Shown: positions 1 through 11,954, counted from the stretch's first letter. The stretch is DNA of 64,000 nt from Notolepis coatsorum (GCA_963971535.1 OZ020590.1:153926034-153990033), one strand, 5' to 3'. Notes: generated by a model not told the origin, from the sequence alone. Translations and numbers: made by a program.

Positions 1-1265
1 AGAGAATAACTGAATTTATAAATATTAATCTAAAATCTGTCCCTTCAATACAAATGGTGTGGGAAGCATTCAAAGCAACTTGCAGAGGGTGGATTATTAG
101 CTATTCTACAGCCAGAAAGAAGAAAATGATAATGAAGAAAAACAACTTAATATTAGAACTTAAGGCTGTAGAAACACAACACATGCTTAACCCTGGAAAT
201 ATACAACTGAAAAATACTATGTTGATTCTTAAGACAGAGTTGCAATCAATTATACATGAGGAGACAGCGTTTGCTCTTTTCAGACTCAGTAGGAAATATT
301 TTGAATCAGGAGATAAAGCCGGTAAGATGCTAGCACTAAGATTAAAACAATTAGAAAATCGCCAATCAATACCATTTATATGTGATAGTACAGGTGCAGT
401 TATTTATGAACAAACAGAAATTAATAAAGCTTTCAGTGATTTTTATAGTAAACTCTATCAGTCAGAAGGATCTAAAAAACAGGAAGACATGGATATATTT
501 TTTAAGGACATATCCTTACCCACATTACAAGAGGTAGAAAGGGAGCATTTAGAGGGTCCTATCAGAGAATCAGAAATCATATCTGCCATGAACCTCCTTT
601 CAACAGGGAAAGCACCAGGGAATGATGGATACACCTTAGAGTTTTACAAACAGTTTCAACACAGGCTAACCCCACTGCTTACACTAGTATTCAATGACAT
701 AATAGTTCATCAATCCATGCCTCAGAGTATGTGCCAGGCTACTATCTCTTTGTTACCTAAACCTGATAAAGATCACTCACAAATGGGTAATTATCGTCCC
801 TTAAGTTTATTGAACAGCGATTATAAGCTATTTGCTAAGATCCTGGCCATGCGCATAGAGACAGTCATGCCTTCACTGATCCACCTTGATCAAGTAGGGT
901 TTATTAAAGGCCGCCACGTTTCTAATAATATGAGGAGACTATTTCATGTCATGTCAAAAGCGGGCAACCTACAACAACCAGCGGTAGCTTTATCCTTGGA
1001 TGCTGAGAAAGCTTTCGACAGAATAGAATGGCACTATCTGTTTTATGTTCTTACCAGATTCGGTTTTGGACCCACGGTCATACATTGGGTGATGGCGCTC
1101 TACAACAAACCACTAGCTTCAATTAAAACAAATGGCATTATACCTCAACCGTTTCAGCTATTCAGGTCCACCCGACAGGGTTGTCCGGTTTCTCCATCAC
1201 TCTTCATCCTCGCCCTCGAACCGCTGGCATGTGCCATACGAGCAGAGGAGAAAATCACGGGGATC
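1..1265 (+). mobile_element. L1-type LINE, ORF2 fragment with RT domain (upstream part)
   Basis: An open frame from 54 runs into the insertion at about 1266. It reads as the fingers and palm of an L1-type reverse transcriptase. Visible motifs are GKAPGNDGYTLEFYK, then LLPKPDKDHSQMGNYRPLSL, then the motif A region ALSLDAEKAFDRIEW, then RQGCPVSPSLF. This piece is cut by a nested Rex1-like LINE and continues at 2671 with the YADD motif. No endonuclease domain lies in the window; it may lie to the left. Retrotransposon, not a host gene. Confidence 0.85.
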
Positions 1266-2670
1266 AAGTTTCAAGTTTCAAGTTTCTTTAATAGTTGTCA
1301 TACAGAAGTACAGAATACTTTTGTACAAAATGCGTCTTACTGTTGCGCTCCAGAGACTGTGCATGACAAGATAAGTATGAAATAAAAACATAGTAAAAAT
1401 AGTAAAAATTAGAAGTAAAAAAAGAGGTCACAGTGTTCAGTTTAGACATATGTACAATGTTCGTAGACGTAGTTACCATACAATATACAATACTGTGCAG
1501 TGTACTAATATACAATACTATATAGTGCAAGGCATAAATGGACGAGGTGCAGTTTAGGTACAATTCACAGTAGGTGTACGAGTTGTAGTGCAAATCCTTT
1601 ATCAATAAATATAAAGTGTAAGTGTGTTTGTGTGATCTAAAGTGTGGAGAGTGGGTGCTGCAGTGTGTTGTTTGTTTGAGTGAGTGTGTGCGTGTGGGTG
1701 TGTGTGCTGTGTGCATTTGATGGTTGTTGCATAGTGATTATTGTTCGTTTAGCGATTATTGTTCGTTTAGCAGCCTGATGGCCTGGGGATAGAAGCTCCT
1801 TCTGAGTCTTTCTGTGCTCGCCATAAGACTCCGGTATCGCTTGCCTGACGGCAGCAGTTCAAAGAGGCAGTTGTTCGGGTGGCTCGAGTCCTTAATAATT
1901 CTCTTAGCCTTCCCCTTGCACCGCTTGTTGTAAATGTTCTGGAGGGTGGGAAGCCCCCCTCTAATTGTGCGTTCGGCTGAACGTGTCACTCTTTGTAGTC
2001 TGCTACGGTCTTTTGCAGTGCTATTCCCAAACCAGGAGGTGATGTTGCCGGTCAGGATGCTCTCTATTGTACATGAGTAGAAGTTCCTAAGGATCTTCTG
2101 ACTGACTTGGAACTTCCTTAGGCGCCTGAGGAAGTAGAGGCGTTGTCGTGCCTTCTTCACAACACTGTCAATGTGTGTGGTCCATGTCAAGTCCTCGGAT
2201 ATGTGGGCTCCGAGGTACTTGAAACTGTTCACTCTCTCAACTGGTGCCCCGTCGATGCTGAGGGGGCTGTAGTCCTTGACCCCCGACCTCCTGAAGTCCA
2301 CAATCATCTCTTTTGTTTTGCTGACGTTCAGGGAGAGGCAGTTCTCCTGACACCACTGTGACAGGTTCTCTACCTCTTCCAGGTAGGCCCTTTCGTCGTT
2401 GGCAGAGATCAGGCCCACCACTACTGTGTCATCAGCAAATTTGATGATGGTGTTGTTGTTCCGCTGTGCTACGCAGTCATGTGTGTACAGGGAGTAGAGG
2501 AGGGGGCTCAGAACACAGCCCTGGGGGGCCCCTATGTTGAGCGTGATGGATGAGGAGGTGCAGTTGCCGGCTCTTACCACCTGGGGTCTGCCCGTCAGGA
2601 AGTCCAGGACCCACTGGCACAGGTCATAGTTCAAGCCCAGGTCCCTGAGCTTGGCTATGAGTTTGGGGGG
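1266..2670 (-). mobile_element. Rex1-like LINE, 5'-truncated, nested in the L1
   Basis: The minus-strand frame 1756-2673 (305 aa) holds the second half of a CR1/L2-group reverse transcriptase: [20 protein letters not shown], the catalytic FADD ([10 protein letters not shown]), [24 protein letters not shown] and the C-terminal block [21 protein letters not shown] 3' UTR of about 0.5 kb ends at the left edge in a short GAAACTT-type tandem tail (about 1266-1290). The 5' end is cut at about 2670, and the L1 resumes immediately. The first Met at 2673 lies on the junction and is not a true start. The Rex1 assignment is from recalled motifs. Copy 47798-48499 is nearly identical. Confidence 0.8.
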
Positions 2671-4572
2671 CATGACTTTAAAGCTAATCTGTATGCAGAT
2701 GATGTACTATTAACACTAACACAACCCTGTCAATCAATCCCACAGGTGATGAAGCTGATTAAAGCATTTGGGGAGTTTTCAGGATATAAGGTGAACTTTA
2801 ATAAGAGTGAAGCTATTCCTCTGAATAACCTGACCCATCCTTCACATATTGGTTCTGCCCCCTTACAGTGGAGATCACAAGGTATGAGATACCTCGGAAT
2901 AAACATCCGGACACCTATAGACACGATTTTTGATTCTAATGGTCCACACCTCTTGAAGACAATTTAGGGAGGATATTAAGAGATGGACAGTGTTACCCAT
3001 TTCATTATGGGGTAGAGCAGAGATAATAAAAATGAATATTTTACCTAGAATATCATTTCTAATATCAGCTGTTCCACTCAAATTCGCCTCGTATTGGTTT
3101 AAAGAGATAAATAAGCTATTTACAGGTTTCTTATGGAGGGAGAAGACACCTAGAATCAGCTACAAGAAATTGATGAGACCAAGAAATAGCGGTGGACTTA
3201 GTATTCCGGATGTTTACTCATACTATCTCTCTTATAATGCCAGATTCCCCTTGTCATGGGGTTACATATGCAAGACCGAAATAGGCAGTTGGAAATGGAT
3301 TGAGGAGAATATTTTATCAGAACTTAGTAAGACGGTATCCTTGGTATCATTATGGTTTCACCCCAAACCTAACTTTAAAATGGACAACCCGATAATAAGA
3401 TTTTCATGTGAGATAATCAAAACCCTACAGAAACGGCTAGCCTTCAAAGGGATCTCTTTACCTTCATGCCCCATATGGTCTAACCCCCTGTTAATGGCTG
3501 GGGGCAGCACACTAGTAAATACTTCATGGCAGGGTAAAGGAATACATCAACTAGGACAGATTGTGAAGGATGGAGAGACGATACCTTTTAATGAATTGAA
3601 AGATCTGTATAATTTAAGAGATAGTGAATTCATGTTGTACTTTCAGTTGAGATCTGTAGTAAGATCAGTATCCAAGAAAAATAGAGATATGGGGATACAT
3701 AAGGATTTGGATGACAGACTAAGAAGGATCGCTTCAGAAAGGAGGTCAGTATCTAAGATCTATAGGTTACTGTCACTTAGCTCATCAGATGGCCTGGCCT
3801 CCATTAAACAGCAGTGGGAGAGGGATTTGAAGGTCTCCTTGACTGCTCCACAATGGGAGACTGTTTTAAAAAATACAACAACATCATCAAAATGTGTAAG
3901 ATATAAAATGATACAATTAAAGGTAGTTCATCGAGCTTATATTACACCATGTAAAATAAAAAAAAATTGATCAAGCCATCTCAGATTTGTGCTGGCATGG
4001 ATGTGGGGAGGTAGGAACACTCATCCACATGTTGTGGCATTGCCCCACAGTGAAGAGTTTTTGGCACAAGGTCTTTTTAAGACTATCCTCTATTCTCAGT
4101 GTTAAGATACCCTTATGTCCAAAAGTCTGCCTCTTGGGCATGGGGGTAGTTGGTATACAATCAGCACTTACGCAACGCATCATTACACTAGCACATATGT
4201 CAGTTAAGCGTACTATCATGATGAACTGGAAGATCCAAAAGCCAAATTGTTTCTGCATGGACACCTGGATGAGGGATTTCATGGACCTATTGACAATGGA
4301 ACGAGCAGCCTCAACGCTCGCTGAACATGACCATGGAGAGGACGGTCCCTGGATCTATATAAGGACATATTTGGAGAATACTTATGACTGAAAGCAGGAG
4401 TGTTTGATCTGCACCCCCCCCACCCCCCCCCCCATTTTGTTAGTATGTTTTGTCTGTATTGTACTGTATTGTATTGTTTATTGTTTGTGAGTTTAGTTTT
4501 GTCTGTATGGTACTGTATTTATGTTGAGCTGTTTTGTGTTTCAAACTATTAATAAAAAAAAAAAAAAAAAAA
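2671..4572 (+). mobile_element. L1-type LINE, ORF2 3' part, 3' UTR and poly(A)
   Basis: Directly after the nested element the frame reads [12 protein letters not shown], the catalytic YADD of the same L1, then FGEFSGYKVNFNKSEA. The thumb and C-terminal region follows in frames 2990-3970 and 3987-4391. A cysteine-histidine knuckle of L1 type is visible near 3987 (CWHGCGEVGTLIHMLWHC, C-x3-C-x7-H-x4-C). Frame changes near 2967 and near 3970 (in an A-run) break the protein, so the element is dead. A short 3' UTR ends in a poly(A) run at about 4551-4572. Confidence 0.8.
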
Positions 4573-5206
4573 GACACACGGCATAACACATAGTGGATCA
4601 AAAGGTCAAGCTCAATAATGCATACATAGACATTTATCCCAAAAATAATGGAACAAACGCTCTTCAGCAACACAAACAAAGTGAGGCAAAACCTCCTGTG
4701 TTACACTCAAGCAATATCCAATAAACAAAAAAACAAATCCAAACAATTCAAACAGGTGCTCCTTACAATCTGATATGACTCACAAATAGCTTCTAAAACC
4801 TACACTGCAGACAAAGAAGCACTGCTAGGCCCACCACATGTATAATCTAACAAAAATACTTACATCAGGTCCTAACACACTAATTATATTCTCCGGCCCC
4901 CTAACCTACCTATACTGAAAGCTAATGTACTGTAGACCTAGCTTTCTTCAACCACACCTGCTACCAGCCAAAGATCATATCGACCATATACCCGTCAAGT
5001 ATATAGTATAGTACAAGACAAGTATATGGTACTAATCCCTTCAATGACTGCCCCAGGGTTACGTGGTACATAGGAAGCTAAACACAGCCAGAAAACAATG
5101 AAAGTACCTACTTGTGGTGTCCACTAAACTAAATATTTAAACAGCATATAAGTGGTCAAATCAAATTATAAATTAAGAGCATACTCACCTGTTTGAAGAC
5201 CGGCTA
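4573..5206 (-). other. Unassigned stretch, possibly the leader of the adjacent LTR element
   Basis: No convincing coding frame. On the minus strand it lies directly downstream of the LTR and PBS-like sequence, where a retroelement leader would be. A splice-donor-like CAGGTGAGTATG on the minus strand (near 5182-5193) fits that reading. The L1 poly(A) abuts its far end. Confidence 0.3.
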
Positions 5207-5215
5207 GAGCCCCCA

Positions 5216-5701
5216 TGTTACATTCAAGCCTAAAGTATGGCTCGTGTAGGCCTTAAATGCAAAGTGGTGGACACAGGACAAGACAGGAGTTTATCAAAAA
5301 TAACAATATTTATTGGAACAGCTATTTAAATGGACAAAAGGGTGAGAGCTGGGTGTTCCAGACTCCAAAGGTCAATAACAAAACTAAGGCACATAGGCCA
5401 AAATAGAACAAACAGCAAAATAGAAGCAGTGAGAGCAGATGAGACTCTGGTGAGCTGACATCTCTTGTGAAAATGGGAGACACTGCAGCCTGCACTCTGC
5501 TCTGCTTTGTAGGGCGTGGTGCCTCATCACCACACCTGTGTCAATTACAAGGGCGGCCATTTTAATAACATGGAAAACAAAAACAGGAAGAAACAGTGTG
5601 TCAATCAAACCACCAATTAGTGACAACACACTACAACCACAATGTGAATATGCACCACAGACAGTAAGTATCCCTCCACCATGTGAAAGTAATACGTAAC
5701 A
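5216..5701 (-). mobile_element. Probable LTR (486 bp) with adjacent primer-binding-site-like sequence
   Basis: On the minus strand the segment starts TGTTACGTATTAC and ends GAATGTAACA, the TG...CA ends with a short inverted TGTTAC/GTAACA expected of an LTR. An AATAAA signal (CCAATAAATATTG) lies in its second half. Immediately after the CA end, with no spacer, comes TGGGGGCTC (plus 5207-5215). This matches the first nine bases of a tRNA-Pro-type primer binding site; the bases after it diverge. No second LTR or gag/pol frame is seen in the window, so this would be a truncated element. Confidence 0.5.
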
Positions 5702-7215
5702 GTGGGTGAGTTGGTTGGTGGGTGGGTGCATTAGTTTGGTTGGTTGGTTCATTAGATTGGTTTGTTGGTGGGTGAGTTGGTTGGTTGGTTGGTTGGTTGG
5801 TTGATGCATTAATTTGGTTGGTTCATTAGATTGGTTGGTTGGTGGGTGAGTTGGTTGGTTGGTGCATTAGTTTGGTTGGTTCATTAGATTGGTTGCTTGG
5901 TGGGTGAGTTGGTGGGTGTATTAGTTTGGTTGGTTCATTAGATTGGTTGCTTGGTGGGTGAGTTGGTGGGTGTATTAGTTTGGTTGGTTGGTTCATTAGA
6001 TTGGTTGCTTGGTGGGGGTGTATTAGTTTGGTTGGTTGGTTCATTAGATTGGTTGGTTGGTGGGTGAGTTGGTTGGTTGGTGCATTAGTTTGGTTGGTTC
6101 ATTAGATTGGTTGCTTGGTGGGTGAGTTGGTGGGTATATTAGTTTGGTTGGTTGGTTCATTAGATTGGTTGGTTGGTTGGTGCATTAGTTTGGTTGGTTC
6201 ATTAGATTGGTTGCTTGGTGGGTGAGTTGGTGGGTGTATTAGTTTGGTTGGTTGGTTCATTAGATTGGTTGCTTGGTGGGGGTGTATTAGTTTGGTTGGT
6301 TGGTTCATTAGATTGGTTTGTTGGTGGGTGAGTTGGTTGGTTGGTGGGTGCATTAGTTTGGTTGGTTCATTAGATTGGTTGCTTGGTGGGTGAGTTGGTG
6401 GGTGTATTAGTTTGGTTGGTTGGTTCATTAGATTGGTTGCTTGGTGGGTGAGTTGGTTGGTGCATTAGTTTGGTTGGTTCATTAGATTGGTTGCTTGGTG
6501 GGTGAGTTGGTGGGTGTATTAGTTTGGTTGGTTCATTAGATTGGTTGCTTGGTGGGTGAGTTGGTGGGTGTATTAGTTTGGTTGGTTGGTTCATTAGATT
6601 GGTTGCTTGGTGGGGGTGTATTAGTTTGGTTGGTTGGTTCATTAGATTGGTTGGTTGGTGGGTGAGTTGGTTGGTTGGTGCATTAGTTTGGTTGGTTCAT
6701 TAGATTGGTTGCTTGGTGGGTGAGTTGGTGGGTATATTAGTTTGGTTGGTTGGTTCATTAGATTGGTTGGTTGGTTGGTGCATTAGTTTGGTTGGTTCAT
6801 TAGATTGGTTGCTTGGTGGGTGAGTTGGTGGGTGTATTAGTTTGGTTGGTTGGTTCATTAGATTGGTTGCTTGGTGGGGGTGTATTAGTTTGGTTGGTTG
6901 GTTCATTAGATTGGTTTGTTGGTGGGTGAGTTGGTTGGTTGGTGGGTGCATTAGTTTGGTTGGTTCATTAGATTGGTTGCTTGGTGGGTGAGTTGGTGGG
7001 TGTATTAGTTTGGTTGGTTGGTTCATTAGATTGGTTGCTTGGTGGGGGTGTATTAGTTTGGTTGGTTGGTTCATTAGATTGGTTTGTTGGTGGGTGAGTT
7101 GGTTGGTTGGTGGGTGCATTAGTTTGGTTGGTTCATTAGATTGGTTGCTTGGTGGGTGAGTTGGTGGGTGTATTAGTTTGGTTGGTTGGTTCATTAGATT
7201 GGTTGGCTGGTTGGT
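5702..7215. repeat. TTGG-rich minisatellite with higher-order structure
   Basis: About 1.5 kb built from TTGGTTGG, CATTAGTTTGG, TGCTTGGTGGG and GTGAGTTGG blocks in units of roughly 55-62 bp. A larger period is visible: the variant GGGTATATT occurs at 6132 and again at 6730, 598 bp apart, with the same flanking variants. Long minus frames of the NQPTKLIHPPTHPPS type are products of the repeat. Confidence 0.9.
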
Positions 7216-7339
7216 GCATGCAGCATGCGTGTGTTCACTTGATCACTTCCTCAGTTACACAGTTAGCCGAGCTGCAGCACCAGATTGGTCTCAACAGCTG
7301 CATACCCTTCTGAATACCTTGGAAGCTCTGTTGGTGTCA

Positions 7340-9104
7340 TTTCAGCCCATCGGCGTATTTAGACCACTATCACGGGCACGTGCCCTAGTGATCATAATTT
7401 GTGCCCCAGTGATTACATAATAATTCTTATTTTTTTTTACTTCGCTTTGAAATATTATAGTGAAATATTTCGCACTGTTTTTGATTTATCTTGTTGAAAT
7501 CCTCCAACAGGCTCTTTTTTGTAGGTTGAATGGTTTGCACACCCCTATGACAGAGGCTGAGCATACATGGTACATCCCACCAGCTGACTGAGTCAGCTGG
7601 CAGCGCAGTTGAGCCAGGTAAACAGTAAACACACACACAGTGCTCGACGAGGCACCACGTTTCAAATGGACATCAGAAAGTGCTTCGCCAAAGCGTTGCA
7701 GAGTAAAAATTAGAGAGGTAAGAGTTATAAGGCTGTCAAGAAAGCCTGCATGAATTTGAAGAATCTCCCATTAACCACAACGTTACCGGAGGAATTAGCT
7801 GCTAGAATAGGCACTGACTATATCTGGTAAGCACGTTGTCGTATGGTCGTAAAACGTGCGTGCATACCAGATATAGGCTAGCCTAGCTAGGACCTTTATA
7901 CAGTAATAGCCTATCTATCTGCCTATGCCAGTAATTTTTATATTCTGCAGTTGTCTTTTGGAACAGTCTGCCCAGTGACTTGAAAATCGTCAATGCTGTT
8001 AGATTCAACTAAGTCCAGCCTGAAGACTGAATGAATGAATGAATGAATGAATGAATGAATGAATGAATGAATGAATGAATGAATGAATGAATGAATGAAT
8101 GAATGAATGAATGAATGAATGAATGAAAACTGTATTTAACAGATTGCAGAATGGATACAATACAGTACGGCTCAATACACACAATTGTTAAGGGGATGCA
8201 GACCAGAGAAAGACGTTTGTCTTGTTTACATCAGGGTCCCCCATTTTCAATTCATAGTGACATTTATGACATAGGGACATACATGACATTATAGGTATTT
8301 TAGTACTGTTACATTTGTGACATATACGATATGCAAATACACAGTACTGTTACCCATAGATCCTGACAGAGTATATGATGGGCAAGGCTCAAAAGGGACT
8401 ATAATTAACCTAGACACTCAGCAAAAAGGCACCCTTGCATGTTTATGAGTCTGTTATGTATAAATAGTAAATGGTATATGTGATGTGTTGTGATGTGATG
8501 TCATGTCTGTATGATGCATGTCTAAGCATGTCATTCCTATCTATATATCTTTTTAAATCTATTCTATTCTACAATTTTATTGCACTGCACTATTGCACTA
8601 TTTTACTCTATTTTATCTTGCTCCTTTTATTGTCTATTTAAAACTGAATCAATCAATATTCCTATATATATATAACATTATTTTCATGTTGCTCCAGACA
8701 AAGTGCAAAGTGCAAGAGGTGTTCAATGCAAGTAAAGCACTTTAAACTTTAAGTATGACTAAATGCTTTCTTGACTATATATATAGTAACTGTTCCAAAA
8801 TGCATAGATTTCTATGTATTTTAGGGGTTTGGGGGGCTAGCTCTTTTTAATATAAATGTCAGATTGTTTTATTTATTTCATAGATTTCTATGCATTTCAG
8901 GAGTTTGGGGGGCTGGCTCCCCAAAATAATTAAATAACATAACCCTAACCTAACCCTAAAACCGAAATAAAGTTAAAAAAAAATAGTTACAAAATCCACA
9001 CATTTTCGCCCACAAACCGGCCAAAACCGGCCACATTTTTTATATTTTGGTGCCCTTCTGTGCCCTAGTGAGGTGCTGGGTCTAGATACGCCCCAGTTTC
9101 AGCC
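7340..9104. mobile_element. hAT-like DNA transposon (non-autonomous), with 8-bp TSD
   Basis: TTTCAGCC occurs at 7340-7347 and 9097-9104. Between them the ends are inverted repeats: left GGCGTATTTAGACC, right (reverse complement) GGCGTATCTAGACC, 13 of 14 identical. TGCCCTAGTG subterminal motifs occur near both ends. An 8-bp TSD and short TIRs fit the hAT superfamily. No transposase frame is recognisable in the 1.75 kb interior, which holds an L2 3' end and, at about 8806-8930, a partly duplicated segment. Confidence 0.6.
8033..8380 (-). mobile_element. L2-type LINE 3' end with (GAAT)n tail
   Basis: A GAAT tract at about 8033-8127 is followed by the reverse complement of the L2 3' UTR found many times in this window (landmarks TTAACAGATTGCAGAATGG, CAATTGTTAAGGGGATGCAG, CATCAGGGTCCCCCATTTT). 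Only the 3' UTR is present; it fades near 8380. Confidence 0.8.
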
Positions 9105-9285
9105 CCGACTTTGAACAATAGTTTGCACACACATAATAATACATAACCTTCTCTTACTCCCCCCTCTCGCTCTCTCCCTCTCCCTCCTCTTTCTATCACA
9201 AACACACTTACACCCACATAGCCTTCACATAACACACATCAATGTGGCCTTCTCAGCATACCATATTCACACTTCTCTCTCCCTC

Positions 9286-9290
9286 TCCTC

Positions 9291-9350
<60 letters not shown>
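9286..9350. repeat. (CT)n microsatellite
   Basis: Uninterrupted CT dinucleotides inside a pyrimidine-rich stretch beginning near 9150. Confidence 0.95.
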
Positions 9351-9354
<4 letters not shown>

Positions 9355-9504
9355 CCACACAGTCTTCTCACAGTCTGCATATCATATCTGTAACTCATAA
9401 TCTGTACGTCAAGGTACCACTTAGTTATGTCTACTCGCAATGATGCTCACAGGCATTCTGTTTTGGTGAATTTCTTTTTATATCGTTTTTATCCAAAATG
9501 TTGT

Positions 9505-9705
9505 TCCTCACATTCACTCACACATTCACACACCGATGGCGGAGGCGACCATGCAAGGAGCCAACCTGCTCATCGGGAGCAATTAGGGGTTAAGTGTCTT
9601 GCTCAAGGACACATCGACACGCTGCCCAGGAGGAGCGGGAATTTAACTGGGAACCTTCTGACTACCAGACGACTGCTCTACCTCCTGAGCCACTGTCGCC
9701 CCACT
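9505..9705 (-). mobile_element. tRNA-headed teleost SINE, minus orientation
   Basis: Read on the minus strand it has a GTGGCTCAGGAGGTAGAGC A-box-like start near 9705, a B-box-like GGTTCCCAGTTAAATTCCC, and then the body CTTGAGCAAGACACTTAACC. The same body follows clearer pol III boxes at 26509, 36265, 51590 and 53438. Confidence 0.7.
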
Positions 9706-9790
9706 GTCGTTTTCATAGGGCACGAACCAAAGAGGTCGAGAACCTGACACACTATGTTGCTTCCCTCATACAGTACATTGCTCTGCTGTG

Positions 9791-9792
<2 letters not shown>

Positions 9793-9840
<48 letters not shown>

Positions 9841-9864
9841 GTCATCATCGTCATCATCATCAGC
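9793..9864. repeat. (CAT)n trinucleotide microsatellite
   Basis: CAT/ATC repeats with two CGT interruptions. Poly-His, poly-Ser and poly-Met frames here are repeat products. Confidence 0.95.
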
Positions 9865-9918
9865 ACGCTACTATCTCCAGCCTCATCCTTCTATCTCCAG
9901 CTACTATCTTCAGCCTCA

Positions 9919-10447
9919 TAAATCAAATCAAATCAAATCAAATTTATTTATAGGGCCCGACAACACACGTTAATGTCCCCATGGGCCGTACAGGTCTTCT
10001 TTAAACAAGTCAAGAAGAAAACATAACAATAAGTCAAGAACAGAACAAGAACACCATAAGGTCCAAACATTTTTAGATGAATGCAAATAAATGAAAGAAT
10101 GCAAGCACTCCCAGACATACCCCACGCGAAGGTAAGGAAAAACTCACTAAAACCTAACAATAGGGAAAAAAGCTCCACAGGCAGTGTGGAGGAGAGAAAC
10201 CTTAGAAGGGCCATTCAAGGGGGGATCTCCCTTCTTAGATGTTGGTGATAGTAGTGTTGCAGACGGACAGTTGGTAAGCATGCACTCATGTGTGTGGTGA
10301 AACACAGATGAGTGCATGCAATAGCAACTGTACATTTTGAAAGATTAAAGATAGAGCTAATAGCGATAGCAACTGAACATTTTGAAAGATTAAAGATAGA
10401 GTTGATAGCGGATCTATTTGAGGCACAGGGGAGGCGCAAAGAGGGTC
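9919..10447 (-). mobile_element. Interspersed repeat with (TGATT)n tail, inserted in the minisatellite
   Basis: Starts with four AAATC units then AAATTTATTTATAGGGCCCG, a 3'-tail signature of a retroelement in minus orientation. The body carries GGAAAAACTCACTAAAACC and GAAACCTTAGAAGGGCCATTC, a sequence I have seen widely in teleost genomes but cannot name. It separates one to two minisatellite units at 9866-9918 from the main array at 10448. The right part (10310-10410) holds a direct repeat of about 50 bp. Confidence 0.55.
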
Positions 10448-11690
10448 ATGCATCTATCTCCAGCTACTATCTCCAGCCTCGTGCATCTATCTCCAGCTAC
10501 TATCTCCAGCCTCATGCAGCTATCTCCAGCTACTATCTCCAGCCTCATGCATCTATCTCCAGCTACTATCTCCAGCCTCGTGCATCTATCTCCAGCTACT
10601 ATCTCCAGCCTCATGCATCTTTCTCCAGCTACTATCTCCAGCCTCATGCATCTATATCCAGCTACTATCTCCAGCCTCATGCATCTATCTCCAGCTACTA
10701 TCTCCAGCCTCATGCATCTATCTCCAGCTACTATCTCCAGCCTCATGCATCTATCTCCAGCTACTATCTCCAGCCTCATGCATCTATCTCCAGCTACTAT
10801 CTCCAGCCTCATGCATCTATCTAGAGCTACTATCTCCAGCCTCATGCATCTATCTCCAGCTACTATCTCCAGCCTCATGCATCTATCTCCAGCTACTATC
10901 TCCAGCCTCATGCATCTATCTCCAGCTACTATCTCCAGCCTCATGCATCTATCTCCAGCTACTATCTCCAGCCTCATGCATCTATCTCCAGCTACTATCT
11001 CCAGCTTCATGCATCTATCTCCAGCTACTATCTCCAGCCTCATGCATCTATCTCCAGCTACTATCTCCAGCCTCATGCATCTATCTCCAGCTACTATCTC
11101 CAGCCTCATGCATCTATCTCCAGCTACTATCTCCAGCCTCATGCATCTATCTCCAGCTACTATCTCCAGCCTCATGCATCTATCTCCAGCTACTATCTCC
11201 AGCCTTATGCATCTATCTAGAGCTACTATCTCCAGCCTCATCCTTCTATCTCCAGCTACTATCTCCAGCCTCATGCATCTATCTCCAGCTACTATCTCCA
11301 GCCTCATGCATCTATCTCCAGCTACTATCTCCAGCCTCATGCATCTATCTAGAGCTACTATCTCCAGCCTCATGCATCTATCTAGAGCTACGATCTCCAG
11401 CCTCATCCTTCTATCTCGAGCTACTATCTCCAGCCTCATGCATCTATCTCCAGCTACTATCTCCAGCCTCATGCATCTATCTCCAGTTACTATCTCCAGC
11501 CTCATGCATCTATCTCGAGCTACTATCTCCAGCCTCATCCTTCTATCTCGAGCTACTATCTCCAGCCTCATGCATCTATCTCGAGCTACTATCTCCAGCC
11601 TCATCCTTCTATCTCGAGCTACTATCTCCAGCCTCATGCTTCTATCTTGAGCTACTACAGTATCTCCAGCCTCAACGCCTCTGATGCTCG
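10448..11690. repeat. 33-bp minisatellite, about 37 copies
   Basis: The unit is CTACTATCTCCAG followed by CCTCATGCATCTATCTCCAG. The period is 33 bp, a multiple of three, so reading frames stay open on both strands (431 aa minus at 10414-11709, 410 aa plus at 10418-11650). Variant units (CTAGAG or CTCGAG for CTCCAG, CATCCTTC for CATGCATC) cluster towards the right end. An outlying piece is at 9866-9918. Confidence 0.95.
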
Positions 11691-11954
11691 TAACAGCTGT
11701 CGGGCACAAAGTGACTCTCTATTCATGACCGCAGCAGCATATGAGGGGAGTGGAGTGAAGTGGAACTCCATGGTGCCATGATGCAGTGCAGATCCAGGCG
11801 TACTGTCTGTCGGCCACCGTGTCAAACCGACAACTGAAGTAGATTAATCCGCAGCTTCCTCTGAATCTGCACAATGGCCAACAAGAGGTTTCGCACAGGG
11901 ACTTGGTGTGAAACTTAAGGAACACGCCTTAAAGGAACATCATTGGACATCATT
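11691..11954. other. No feature recognised
   Basis: Apparently unique sequence between the minisatellite and the next L2 copy. No supported coding frame. Confidence 0.5.

Noticed and set aside
54-1385. The whole 443-aa frame as one protein
   Set aside because: The last ~40 residues (from about 1266) are antisense Rex1-like UTR; only the L1 part is real.
5826-7194. Thr/Pro/Asn-rich minus frames that look like a mucin
   Set aside because: TTGG minisatellite; no signal peptide and no conserved start.
10414-11709. 431-aa minus ORF (RCMRLEIVAGD repeats) and its 410-aa plus counterpart
   Set aside because: Product of a 33-bp tandem repeat; open on both strands, no domain.
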